Shown one piece after another: positions 24,610 through 33,338 of a stretch of DNA of 64,000 nucleotides; position 1 is the stretch's first letter; each line of letters opens with the position of its first letter. Position numbers and translations under genes: made by a program. The stretch is from Psychroflexus torquis ATCC 700755 (GTDB lineage: Bacteria > Bacteroidota > Bacteroidia > Flavobacteriales > Flavobacteriaceae). Below the pieces are notes generated by a model. The model saw only the letters and a list, made by a program, of their open reading frames with translations. It was not told the origin of the DNA and searched no databases. The DNA lies in NCBI RefSeq assembly GCF_000153485.2, contig NC_018721.1, positions 3,472,001 to 3,536,000 on the forward strand, given 5' to 3'.

Positions 24610-25122
24610 TTAAAGATCTTTAAGTGCGAGGTTAATAGTACTTTGTTGTGCGTATTTTTTTATTTTTATTATTTCTTCAATTTGATTCTTTTTTTGATTT
24701 AGACCTAAATGATTACATAGTTCAAGTTCTGATAACAAAGATAAAACTGGGATTTCATAATTATCAAATTTTATGTATTCAATATTACTAAGATTTGGTG
24801 TTTCAACCCATTCTCCTTCAATTCTGTTTTTAACATCGCTCATAATATCAAAAGTAGTATTGTTAATTTGTAGTTGACCAAAATATGAATATATTCCATT
24901 AGATTCGGAATATTTAAATTCAGTATTAATGTTTTTATGAAATATTGAACTGATTAATTCAATACCTTTGTTATCTGTGATTATATCAATATCACTTGGA
25001 TTAAAGTTGTGAATGTTTTCTAAATATAGTCTATAAGAACCTGTTAATGCCCAATCAATATTTATATTAATAATTTTATTTAAAAAGTATCTAAAAGCTT
25101 CCTCGTAAATATATTTATTCAT
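24610..25122 (-). CDS. Minimal nucleotidyltransferase-fold protein
   Basis: 170 residues. The nucleotidyltransferase pattern is visible: ALTGSYRLYL (GS at about 28-29) followed by SDIDIITD (D44, D46) and a third acidic strand TTFDIMSD (D92), spaced as in MNT/AbiEii-type proteins. A helical C-terminal part follows (SLLSELELCNHLGLNQKKNQ). The start overlaps the end of the upstream S-4TM gene by 8 bp, which implies translational coupling. Known: S-4TM effectors are associated with nucleotide-signalling conflict systems. Whether this enzyme makes a signal, modifies a tRNA or protein, or is an antitoxin cannot be told. The last codons abut an IS630 transposase. Confidence 0.7.
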   Translation of the reverse strand: MNKYIYEEAFRYFLNKIININIDWALTGSYRLYLENIHNFNPSDIDIITDNKGIELISSIFHKNINTEFKYSESNGIYSYFGQLQINNTTFDIMSDVKNRIEGEWVETPNLSNIEYIKFDNYEIPVLSLLSELELCNHLGLNQKKNQIEEIIKIKKYAQQSTINLALKDL

Positions 25123-25975
25123 TATCTATTCTATTGTTCCAAACAATGTTAAGTTTGTTTTTTATTATTTTATAAGCAAAATTAGGACAAGGAAGTGCAT
25201 CGTTTAGGATACAATTATATTCTGTAAAAAAAGTAATTATATCATCCTCTTGAGGATTACTTTTTATTTTATTTAAATCTTCATCAATCCTTTTAAGTTC
25301 CTTTGATTTTTTATTGAATAATATATAATGGTCAATAATATTTAAGACATATAGGAAATTGATTAACAAAGCCAAGTACTCAGCTATGTTTATTGTTAAA
25401 TCTTTATTTGTATTACTCTCTGATAAAATATAAAAACCATAAATACTTGAAGTACAAATGAGAATTAAAATTAGACCTATAACTCCAAGTATTATCTTAG
25501 AATAAAATCTCATAATTTCAGAAGTAAAGAAACTATTTTCTTGTACATTTTCAATTAACTTTCCGTATTTGTCTTCCCTACTTGAATAATAATCAGTATT
25601 TTCATTTTGTCTATTTTCTGCTTTATTAATAATTGTTGAAGGAATTTTCGAAAGTAAATATGATTTTTCACTACTATTTTTAGCATTAGGAAAAATCCTT
25701 TCTACCATATCCATTTTTCGAATACTTTCCCCAAGTGAATAGTATTTTTTTGAATGATATATTACAATCATACTTAAAATAATAATTACTAAAGAAAATG
25801 CAAAGAATAGCCATATGAATTCATTTGATTTGTCAGGTTTAAGTAAGATTATTAAAATATTAATAGTAAAAAGAAAACCTTGAACTCCATAAGACCAATA
25901 CACTAACTCATTAGATTTTTTAAATAATTCTTGCATTGCTACGGAAAGACTGATATGCTGAGATTCCTCTGTCAT
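25115..25975 (-). CDS. S-4TM family putative pore-forming effector
   Basis: 286 residues from the ATG at 25973-25975. A longer frame to 26089 runs through a palindromic junction and is rejected. Two N-terminal membrane helices (about 27-45 and 53-73) are followed by a soluble stretch with YYSSREDKYGKLIENVQENS, FFTSEIMRFY. Two further helices follow (about 160-182 and 196-220) and then a charged helical tail. The signature (YYSS.....LIE..QE..FFTS..MR) and two-plus-two helix layout are those of the S-4TM family described as effectors of nucleotide-dependent conflict systems. It overlaps the nucleotidyltransferase gene by 8 bp. Confidence 0.7.
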   Translation of the reverse strand: MTEESQHISLSVAMQELFKKSNELVYWSYGVQGFLFTINILIILLKPDKSNEFIWLFFAFSLVIIILSMIVIYHSKKYYSLGESIRKMDMVERIFPNAKNSSEKSYLLSKIPSTIINKAENRQNENTDYYSSREDKYGKLIENVQENSFFTSEIMRFYSKIILGVIGLILILICTSSIYGFYILSESNTNKDLTINIAEYLALLINFLYVLNIIDHYILFNKKSKELKRIDEDLNKIKSNPQEDDIITFFTEYNCILNDALPCPNFAYKIIKNKLNIVWNNRIDNE

Positions 25976-26023
25976 AATGTTTTTAATATATATAAAACTC
26001 TCTTTTCTTCGAATGTTTAAATT

Positions 26024-26360
26024 ACATACAACGTACGGATAACACAACACGTTGTGATATCCCCATTTTATCATTGAAACTAAATCCAATTTTACTTTTA
26101 ATAGTTTGATTTATATTGGTTTCTGTAAACCATAAAAGTTTCTTCATTAGATGGATTTTCTAAAATTAGTTCCAGCGCCTAAGCTATAAGTAGTGCGTGA
26201 GAAGTGAGCCAATGTCCATTCCTACTAGCACCGAACCAAAGCATTTTGTTTGCGCTTATCTTCTCAGTTTTCAAATGCCAAATCTAACTGATTTGGCGAC
26301 ATCATAAGTATAGACAAAAATTGGGATTGAATACCAGACTCTACCCTCATTAACTATAAT
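26024..26360 (-). repeat. Junction element with palindrome and attC-like dyads
   Basis: At 26037-26062 is GGATAACACAAC, AC, GTTGTGATATCC, the same palindrome that ends LR copies A, G and H, but without the LR body. Beyond it 300 bp hold further dyads, including GCCAAAT...ATTTGGC (about 26277-26297), and end with TTGGCAACAG next to the FRG gene. It separates the FRG unit from the S-4TM unit. No gene inside. Confidence 0.45.
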
Positions 26361-26378
26361 CGTTATTGGCAACAGTTT

Positions 26379-27272
26379 TTAAAAGTTGTATTTATTTTCT
26401 ATGGATCTGCTTATTCCCGATAAATCAGGGTATACATCTCTTTCTGATACGCCTAACAATTCAAGTTCTTTTCTGATTTTTAGTTTTGAATTTTTATCGA
26501 TTATAATCTTTGCCAAGTATTTGTGATTGTCTTTAAAGTCCAGTATTCCATTAACTTCATTTCCAAAAATAGTAAAACACGATTTTTGATTCCTCATTCG
26601 TTCATCTAAATGATATGGGTAAATGGCAAGAGGGTAAAATTCCTTTTCATAAGATTCATGATTATGTTCAAAATCTAAGTTTAAATACATTCGAAACAAC
26701 TCATCAAGATTCAACTTCCCTTTTTCATCTATTAATTCTATTCTGGTTGCGCGCTGTGGGAAGTAAATACTGCCTGTTTGAACTATTCCATTTGACAATT
26801 GATTTAGTACTAATTTGTTATAATTATGTGGAGATAATAACCATACGACAGAATCATTTTCTACAAAGTGATTATCAGAAATTGAGAAGTATAATGCTAT
26901 TAATGCACTTTCAGTCCAATCTAATAGCCTTGTTTGCATACCATAATGTTGCATAAGAAAGTACTTATTCCAATCATTATTGTTAATTCCATTTTTATTT
27001 AAAAACATTTCGGCTTCACGAAAAAAAGAAGATTTTAAACTACCTTCAATATTTAATACATCTTCAAATACAGTAGTTTTTGTCAATTTATTATTTAAGT
27101 GGCCTTCTCTTTGCCTGAATGCTTTTGGAACGAGTGGTGTCAAAAAATTATTATTTCCCTCTCCTCTAAACCAAATATTCTTAATTTCATTTGGAGTTGA
27201 AATATTTGCAATTTTTTCGTGCATTAAATCAATAAATTCTGAAACGGTTTTAACTGATTTTTCTTCATTCAT
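26379..27272 (-). CDS. FRG-domain protein
   Basis: 297 residues. The FRG signature appears twice: IKNIWFRGEGNNNFLTPLVP (about residues 26-45) and FLMQHYGMQTRLLDWTESAL, IALYFSI (about 103-130). A C-terminal part follows with IYPYHLDERMRNQKSCFTIF and ELELLGVSERDVYPDLSGIS. FRG domains (named for an F-R-G motif) occur as single-domain cytoplasmic proteins of unknown biochemistry and are frequent in mobile and defence-associated regions. This is the rightmost unit of the array; the coding direction changes after it. Confidence 0.85.
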   Translation of the reverse strand: MNEEKSVKTVSEFIDLMHEKIANISTPNEIKNIWFRGEGNNNFLTPLVPKAFRQREGHLNNKLTKTTVFEDVLNIEGSLKSSFFREAEMFLNKNGINNNDWNKYFLMQHYGMQTRLLDWTESALIALYFSISDNHFVENDSVVWLLSPHNYNKLVLNQLSNGIVQTGSIYFPQRATRIELIDEKGKLNLDELFRMYLNLDFEHNHESYEKEFYPLAIYPYHLDERMRNQKSCFTIFGNEVNGILDFKDNHKYLAKIIIDKNSKLKIRKELELLGVSERDVYPDLSGISRSIENKYNF

Positions 27273-27439
27273 TTGTGTATTTTATTGTGCTTAATTTGAT
27301 TTATATGTCTAGTTACTAATTTAGTAAAAGAAAATGAACCAGAGAAAATTCCGAAGGAATTTAAAAGAAGGCAATAACCAAACAATTAATTATAAACGTC
27401 TTAAGTTTGATTTCTAATAAAAATACTTAGTTTTATTTA

Positions 27440-27794
27440 TTAACCAGAAAGAAAAAAAGAGAGTTAAGGTTACTAAATACGATGTGGCTGCAGACTTCGG
27501 CAATCCCGAAGCCTCGAGAATAATCCCCTCTCTTTTTCACACAGATTTCGATCTCCCGATAGATTCTGTGTTATTAATCAAAATGTTCTGAGGATTTTCT
27601 TGGATATCTTTTGGCTTGAAACTTAACTAATAAAGTGACTCGACATTCTTGGTTTTAGAAATGGACTCTATACTTACCCGATTATTTTTTCTAATAAAGA
27701 TTCGTAAAAGTCTATTACCCCTTGGTAAGTTGAAGTGGAGTCGCCACCAGACCTTTTATCAGCAAGGCTTTAATTTGATTCGGTTACCTTAGAG
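27440..27794 (+). other. Structured leader upstream of the TonB-dependent receptor
   Basis: The 27273-27794 gap has no convincing gene. A stem AAAAAGAGAG (about 27455) with CTCTCTTTTT (about 27529-27538) encloses a hairpin CTTCGGCAATCCCGAAG. It is followed by a second hairpin CACAGA...TCTGTG (27539-27569). Farther on are GGAGTCGCCACC and short dyads. No known riboswitch consensus (cobalamin, TPP, SAM) fits. It may be a cis-regulatory RNA for the receptor or the left boundary of the array. Confidence 0.3.
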
Positions 27795-27926
27795 TTGAAA
27801 GGTTTGGAAGCACCACAGCCGAAAATAAGGAGAACGACACTAAAGAAAAGACCATATGTCAACATTAGTAATTTTTTAGAATATACTTTCATCTATATAA
27901 TTACTTTTGAGGCTAAAAAAAAACAC

Positions 27927-29990
27927 TTGAGATATCTTACCATCCTCCTATTTTTATATTCAGGAATAATTTTTTCACAAACCCAAAAAGACACTACCTC
28001 CCTAGAGGAAGTTAAATTGAAAACTTCGGTTGACATTGAGAGGGATTACCAACAAGACGCCAATGTGTCTTTGCTTAATCAAGACGAGTTATTACAGTCC
28101 AACCAAACGACAATCACTCCAATTCTTAATAAAATTCCTGGAGTGTATATGCAACAAGGAGGAATCAATACCACCAAAATCAATATCCGGGGTATAGGAG
28201 CAAGAGCCCAGTTTGAAACCAACAGGCTTAAGCTTTATTACAATAATATTCCCTTGAGCACCGCTAATGGAACCTCTATTTTGCACGATATAGACCTTAC
28301 GACTATAGCTGAGGTGAAAGTGATTAAAGGACCACAAGCCACTGAATTTGGAGCAGGATTAGGTGGGGTTATTCAGCTAAAATCAGTCTTAAAAGAGGAG
28401 AATTATCTAGAGTCTGAATTTTTAGTGGGAAGCTTCGATCTTTTAAAACAAAACTATTCTATCAATCTTTCAGACGGAAATAAGAAAATTAACTTAACCT
28501 ATAACAACTTGAGTGCTGGTGGATTCAGAGACAATAACAACTACCAGCGAGAGTCTTATTTTCTAAACTCTGAAGCCCAACTCAGTACGCATTCCAGACT
28601 TCAATTTGTGAGTCAAGTCATTCAATTAAAAGGGTTTATACCTAGTTCTTTGAGCAGGTCTAGTTTTGAGGAAGATCTCACTCAGGCTGCTTTTACGTGG
28701 GGACAGGCTCAAGGTTTTGAGTCTTATACACGTGGTATTTTTGGCGTTAACTTAACGACAGAATTAACTTCAAATATCACACAGAACACATCGGTTTTTA
28801 CCAATTTTAGAGAGGCGTTTGAACCTAGGCCTTTTGATATTTTGGAAAATAATAATATTGGAATGGGGATTAGACATACCAGTGAGTTTGAGTTTAGTTT
28901 ACTTGGTAATTCAGCTCAATTGACTCTTGGGGGTGAATTTTTGAGAGATGATTATAAAGTTTCAACTTTCGAAAATAGATACCGAGACAATAATGGTCAA
29001 GGTTATTTACAGGGAAATATAGTATCGGATTTAGATCAAAATAGGCAATACATTGAGGCCTTTTCAACCCTAAATGTTTTACTTTTTAGAAAATTAAACT
29101 TAAAATTAGGTCTGGCTACAAACAAAACAAGTTACGATATTGAAGATAAGCTCTCTAATTCTCAAAACTCTCAAACTGGAGAGTATAGCTACGATCAAGT
29201 ATGGTTACCTAATGTAGTGACTACCTATTCACTAGCAGAAAATCAAAAAGTATCAGCATCTGTAAGTCGGGGGTTTTCTGTGCCAACGGTAGAACAGAGC
29301 TTAACGGAAGAGGGCGTTTTTAATACAGATCTAGAGCCAGAAACGGGGTGGAATTATGAAGTAGGCTACAAAGCCCGTTGGTTTGGTGATAAATTATATA
29401 CCGAGGTCAATGCTTATTATATGGATGTTGAAAACTTACTGGTAGCCAGACGTGTGGCAGAAGATAGATTTGTGGGCATCAATGCAGGTTCAACCTCACA
29501 TCCAGGGCTTGAGTTTTCCTTTAAGTCCAATCTAGATTATGGGTCTTGGCTTCAGCTTCAACCTTATGTGACAGGAAGCTTTAACTTCTACGAATTCAAT
29601 GAATTTGAAGATCAGGGCGACTCTTTTTCTGGAAATGATCTCACAGGAGTTCCTTCACAACAATTCAGTTTTGGATTGGATGCTCAAATCAATAATCAAC
29701 TCTATTTTTATTTTCAAACCAATGCTGTATCAGAAATCCCAGTAAATGATGCCAATACAGAATTCGCTGAGTCTTATGCTTTTTCTAATGTAAAATTAGA
29801 ATACAAATTCCCTGTATTTGATAAAATTTCAGCAAGGATGAGTTTCGGAATCAACAATGCATTCAACGAAAAATATGCGTCAAGCATTGTCACCAATGCT
29901 GGAGCATTTGGGGGAAACGAGCCTAGATATTTTTATCCCGGCGAGCCTAGAAATTATTTCGGTAGCTTTTCACTCAACTATGCTTTCTAG
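27927..29990 (+). CDS. TonB-dependent outer-membrane receptor
   Basis: About 687 residues from a TTG at 27927, chosen because it directly precedes a signal peptide (RYLTILLFLYSGIIFSQ). An in-frame ATG at 27795 would add 44 unlikely residues. The plug domain (LLQSNQTTITPILNKIPGVY, INIRGIGARAQFETNRLKLY, VKVIKGPQATEFGAGLGGVI) is followed by a 22-strand-type barrel, ending FGSFSLNYAF with the usual terminal aromatic. There is no carboxypeptidase-like N-terminal domain, so it is of the siderophore/FecA-like class rather than SusC. Substrate unknown, most likely iron chelates. It converges with the M20 gene, 8 bp away. Confidence 0.88.
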   Translation: MRYLTILLFLYSGIIFSQTQKDTTSLEEVKLKTSVDIERDYQQDANVSLLNQDELLQSNQTTITPILNKIPGVYMQQGGINTTKINIRGIGARAQFETNRLKLYYNNIPLSTANGTSILHDIDLTTIAEVKVIKGPQATEFGAGLGGVIQLKSVLKEENYLESEFLVGSFDLLKQNYSINLSDGNKKINLTYNNLSAGGFRDNNNYQRESYFLNSEAQLSTHSRLQFVSQVIQLKGFIPSSLSRSSFEEDLTQAAFTWGQAQGFESYTRGIFGVNLTTELTSNITQNTSVFTNFREAFEPRPFDILENNNIGMGIRHTSEFEFSLLGNSAQLTLGGEFLRDDYKVSTFENRYRDNNGQGYLQGNIVSDLDQNRQYIEAFSTLNVLLFRKLNLKLGLATNKTSYDIEDKLSNSQNSQTGEYSYDQVWLPNVVTTYSLAENQKVSASVSRGFSVPTVEQSLTEEGVFNTDLEPETGWNYEVGYKARWFGDKLYTEVNAYYMDVENLLVARRVAEDRFVGINAGSTSHPGLEFSFKSNLDYGSWLQLQPYVTGSFNFYEFNEFEDQGDSFSGNDLTGVPSQQFSFGLDAQINNQLYFYFQTNAVSEIPVNDANTEFAESYAFSNVKLEYKFPVFDKISARMSFGINNAFNEKYASSIVTNAGAFGGNEPRYFYPGEPRNYFGSFSLNYAF

Positions 29991-29998
29991 AACCTGTT

Positions 29999-31279
29999 TT
30001 AATTTGTTATCAGGTAATCGATAGCAAGTTGAGACATGGTTTTTACGCCTAAAAGCATACCAGCATCATCCACTTCAAAATCTCGGGTGTGATGAGGATA
30101 AGGGGTTTGATTCCCTAGAGTCATGCCGCCTAGGAAAAAGTAAAATCCAGGAATTTCTTCTTGATAGAAAGAAAAATCCTCTCCACCTGTTCTAGCTTTT
30201 ACAAGCTTTACATTATCATCACCAGCGATACCTTGAAGAGTAGGTAACATTTGCGCTGTCAATTCCAAATCGTTGAAGGTTACAGCCGTATTGTTTTGAA
30301 ACTCTATCTCAGCATCTCCACCATACGCTTTGGCGATGGCAGGGACCATTTCAGTCATGCGTTTTATGACCATAGCTCTCATATCTGGATTTAATGTTCT
30401 CACAGTGCCTATCATTTCTGAAGTTTCTGGTATAACGTTAAATCGGGTTCCGGAAGTGATTTTACCAACGGTAATGACGGCAGGCTTGTCAACTAATTTG
30501 GCTTCACGACTTATGATGGTTTGTAAACCATCAATTATTTTTGCAGAGATTAAAATAGGATCTACGCCTGTCCATGGAGTAGATCCGTGAGTTCCTTTTC
30601 CTTTTACAAGAATGACAAAACGTTCTACAGCAGCCATACTTCCTCCTGGTTTATAGTTTATGGTTCCTACAGGAGTGGATGAATTAATATGAAGACCAAA
30701 AATGGCATCTACCTCGGGATTCTTTAAAACTCCTTCTTTTATCATCAGTTTAGCTCCTCCTTGTTCTCCTGGTGGTGGACCTTCTTCTGCAGGTTGAAAA
30801 ATAAATTTTACACTCCCGTTTATCAGATGTTTATTTTTTGAGAGGACTTCAGCAACTCCCATTAAAATAGCGGTGTGCGTATCGTGTCCACACGCATGCA
30901 TCACCCCGGTTTCAGTTCCTAAAAATGTGGTTATCACTTCGCTTTTATAAGGTAAGTCATTGCGTTCTGTGACTGGTAAAGCATCGATATCTGCTCTTAA
31001 AGCCACCACTTTTCCAAGTAGATCGCCCTTAAGAGTGGCAACAACACCTGTATGAGCCACTTCCGTTTGTACTTTCAATCCTAAACTTTTTAAATGTTCA
31101 GCAATTTTCTTAGCAGTTTCAAATTCTCTGTTAGACAATTCAGGATTCTTATGAAAATCATGCCTCCACGCGATGACTTGATCTTCAATAGATTCAATGT
31201 CTTTTAAAAGCTGCTTATCCATTTGTGAAAATAGATTTAGGGCACATAAAAGGAGTAAACTAGTAAGTAATATTTTCAT
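29999..31279 (-). CDS. M20-family metallo-amidohydrolase, exported
   Basis: 426 residues with a signal peptide (LLTSLLLLCALNLFSQ). The M20D/amidohydrolase motifs are present: WRHDFHKNPELSNREFETA, VALRADIDALPV, HACGHDTHTAILMG, FQPAEEGPPPGEQGG, and late GGEDFSFYQEEIPGFYFFLG with HHTRDFEVDD. Metal ligands (Cys/His of HACGHDTH, Glu of PAEEG, final His) are kept. Family members hydrolyse N-acyl amino acids, hippurate or IAA conjugates. Being periplasmic, it may process peptides or acylated amino acids. The DsrE-like gene is 11 bp upstream and may share its transcript. Confidence 0.9.
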   Translation of the reverse strand: MKILLTSLLLLCALNLFSQMDKQLLKDIESIEDQVIAWRHDFHKNPELSNREFETAKKIAEHLKSLGLKVQTEVAHTGVVATLKGDLLGKVVALRADIDALPVTERNDLPYKSEVITTFLGTETGVMHACGHDTHTAILMGVAEVLSKNKHLINGSVKFIFQPAEEGPPPGEQGGAKLMIKEGVLKNPEVDAIFGLHINSSTPVGTINYKPGGSMAAVERFVILVKGKGTHGSTPWTGVDPILISAKIIDGLQTIISREAKLVDKPAVITVGKITSGTRFNVIPETSEMIGTVRTLNPDMRAMVIKRMTEMVPAIAKAYGGDAEIEFQNNTAVTFNDLELTAQMLPTLQGIAGDDNVKLVKARTGGEDFSFYQEEIPGFYFFLGGMTLGNQTPYPHHTRDFEVDDAGMLLGVKTMSQLAIDYLITN

Positions 31280-31290
31280 AAGAGTTGATT

Positions 31291-31824
31291 TTAAAAATTA
31301 ATAAGGGCGTACCCTTCATTTTGAAGTTGGATAAGTGCAGACATAGCTGATAAAGCAATTTTGACATCAGGGTGTAATCCCTTTTTAGAGATTGATCTGT
31401 GTTTTGAAGTTTGTCCGCATAGGATAATTTCAATATTATGTTCAGTGAGAGTACTTAATAAATCATAATTAGGATTTTGAAGGTTTTCCTGCTTGTGGTA
31501 TTTGGAATATTCTTCATGAGTGAGCAAGTCAAAAATCGCGGAGCCATGAATCACTAAAGCCGCTTTAACTGAATTATTCTCTAATTCTTTTACTTGATGA
31601 AGCCTTAAATACCGTGCTACAGTTTCAAATTTGCGATTTCGATTTTCTTTAGAGTCCGAGATGCTGGCCACATCAAACACGGCTTTGAATTCTTGATTGA
31701 GATCGACTTTAAAATCTGGATTTTCAATGTCGTAAACAGGTCCATACGATTCAAGACTTAGATGAGTTTGGGATATCCCTAAAACAGATATTAAAAGCGT
31801 GCAGGTAAGTAGTATGAGTTTCAT
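31291..31824 (-). CDS. Secreted DsrE/DsrF-like protein
   Basis: 177 residues. A signal peptide (LILLTCTLLISVLGISQ) is followed by an alpha/beta fold with VKAALVIHGSAIFDLLTHEE and HNIEIILCGQTSKHRSISKK, resembling the DsrE family. The single Cys in ILCGQT sits where DsrE proteins have their reactive cysteine. The C-terminus ALSAMSALIQLQNEGYALIN is typical. Such secreted versions are common in Bacteroidetes, next to varied enzymes; the role is not known. It is flanked by coaD (3 bp) and the M20 gene. Confidence 0.75.
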   Translation of the reverse strand: MKLILLTCTLLISVLGISQTHLSLESYGPVYDIENPDFKVDLNQEFKAVFDVASISDSKENRNRKFETVARYLRLHQVKELENNSVKAALVIHGSAIFDLLTHEEYSKYHKQENLQNPNYDLLSTLTEHNIEIILCGQTSKHRSISKKGLHPDVKIALSAMSALIQLQNEGYALINF

Positions 31825-31827
31825 AAG

Positions 31828-32286
31828 TTAAGATTTGACGATAACAGAATCTGGGACAAAACCGGAATAATCGCCATTATTTCTAATGATATCTCTAACG
31901 ATAGAAGACGAGATAAAGCTTTTTCCGCTTGAAGTGAGTAAGAATATAGTTTCAATTTTCTCGAGTTTCCTATTGGTGTGAGCAATGGCTTTTTCAAACT
32001 CAAAGTCAGCAGGATTTCTTAACCCCCGAAGGATAAAGTCGGCATTTATTTCTTTACAGTAGTTGACAGTCAGACCTTTATACGTGTCTACTTTAATTCT
32101 GGGTTCATCTTTAAATGTTTCTTCAATAAAAGTTCTGCGTTCTTCAAGTGTGAACATATATTTTTTTTCAGCGTTAACGCCAACAGCTAGTATAATTTCA
32201 TCAAAAAGGGTTAGCCCTCTCGTGATGATATCGTAATGGCCTATAGTAATGGGATCGAAAGATCCTGGAAAAACGGCACGTTTCAT
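31828..32286 (-). CDS. coaD: Phosphopantetheine adenylyltransferase
   Basis: 152 residues, the normal CoaD length. It catalyses the penultimate step of coenzyme A synthesis (4'-phosphopantetheine plus ATP to dephospho-CoA). Visible motifs: AVFPGSFDPITIGHYDII (nucleotide-binding T/HxGH), ADFILRGLRNPADFEFE, and FLTSSGKSFISSSIVRDIIR (the ISSSxVR signature). It lies between ddl and the DsrE-like gene with short gaps, so the minus-strand block from the RluA-type gene to the M20 gene could form one operon. Confidence 0.97.
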   Translation of the reverse strand: MKRAVFPGSFDPITIGHYDIITRGLTLFDEIILAVGVNAEKKYMFTLEERRTFIEETFKDEPRIKVDTYKGLTVNYCKEINADFILRGLRNPADFEFEKAIAHTNRKLEKIETIFLLTSSGKSFISSSIVRDIIRNNGDYSGFVPDSVIVKS

Positions 32287-32309
32287 AATTTGATTTTAGT
32301 GTAAATTAA

Positions 32310-33299
32310 TTAAATTTCAAAATTTTCAATAGCAACTTCTACAGCATTGGTAAATAAGTCTTGAAGCGAAATTCCCGCTGCTTTAGCTTGTTGAGGCAGA
32401 ATACTTGCTTCCGTTAGTCCAGGGCAAGCATTGCATTCCAAAAAGTGAGGTTCGTTATTATGAAAAATAAACTCGGATCTGGTAAGGCCTTTAAGTTTTA
32501 ATAGTTTAAAAATCCTCACCGCTTGATCTTTTACGTCTTTAGTTTGAGAGTCACTTATAGTGGCGGGTGTGATCTCCTTAGATTTTCCTAAATATTTAGC
32601 TTCAAAGTCAAAGAATTCATTTTCAGAGATAATCTCTGTCACAGGAAGCGCTATTATGTTCCCTTTGATATTGATAACGCCAACACTAACTTCGGTTCCG
32701 TCTAGAAAAGACTCAATAATAACTTCATCATCTTCTTTAAAAGAGTGTTCTAAAGCCGTTAGGATATCATCCTTATGTTTCACTTTTGATATGCCATAGC
32801 TACTTCCTGCTCTATTAGCCTTCACAAAACAAGGTAAGCCAATATATTCTACTATTGCTGAGGGATTTATATCATCTCCCTTATTGATGTATATATTTTT
32901 TGCAGTTTTAATTCCATTAGCTCTAAGCACAGAAATACAATCGCGTTTATTAAAAGTAAGAGCTGCTTGGTAGTAGTCGCAAGCCGTTTGTGGAATTTCA
33001 AGCGTTTGTAAATATCCTTGAAAGAGACCATCTTCTCCTGGAGTCCCATGAATCGTATTAAAGACACAGTCGAAGTGAATCGGTTCTCCATTTATAACTA
33101 CGGAAAAATTGGATTTATCGATAGGGATTTCTTCCCCTATATCTGTTTTTATGGTCCAGCCATTTTTTAAGATTTGAGCTCTGTACACCCTGTAATTTTC
33201 ATTTTTTGTAAGCTGCTTATAAACGACTTCACCACTTTTCAGCGAAATTTCAGCTTCCTTAGAGTAGCCTCCCATCGCAACTGCAATGTTTTTCTTCAT
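32310..33299 (-). CDS. ddl: D-alanine--D-alanine ligase
   Basis: About 329 residues from the ATG at 33297-33299 (MKKNIAVAMGGYSKEAEISL). An ATG 6 codons upstream is possible. ATP-grasp enzyme making the D-Ala-D-Ala dipeptide of peptidoglycan. Motifs: VFNTIHGTPGEDGLFQGYLQ, VKANRAGSSYGISKV (nucleotide binding), EVSVGVINIKG and FLECNACPGLTEASILPQQA (Mg-binding N-x-x-PG). The usual EINTLPGxT reads ECNACPGLT here, as in many Bacteroidetes. The gene follows the RluA-type gene and precedes coaD. Confidence 0.95.
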   Translation of the reverse strand: MKKNIAVAMGGYSKEAEISLKSGEVVYKQLTKNENYRVYRAQILKNGWTIKTDIGEEIPIDKSNFSVVINGEPIHFDCVFNTIHGTPGEDGLFQGYLQTLEIPQTACDYYQAALTFNKRDCISVLRANGIKTAKNIYINKGDDINPSAIVEYIGLPCFVKANRAGSSYGISKVKHKDDILTALEHSFKEDDEVIIESFLDGTEVSVGVINIKGNIIALPVTEIISENEFFDFEAKYLGKSKEITPATISDSQTKDVKDQAVRIFKLLKLKGLTRSEFIFHNNEPHFLECNACPGLTEASILPQQAKAAGISLQDLFTNAVEVAIENFEI

Positions 33300-33338
33300 C
33301 GGATAAATTTTATTCAAATATAAGTGTTCAATAATGAA

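Noticed and set aside
25976..26089. Longer N-terminus for the S-4TM protein
   Set aside because: The extra 38 codons run through the repeated palindromic junction, which also gives a similar peptide at 3300-3370 with no gene.
27440..27794. Cobalamin or other known riboswitch upstream of the TonB-dependent receptor
   Set aside because: The conserved boxes of cobalamin, TPP and SAM riboswitches could not be placed on either strand.
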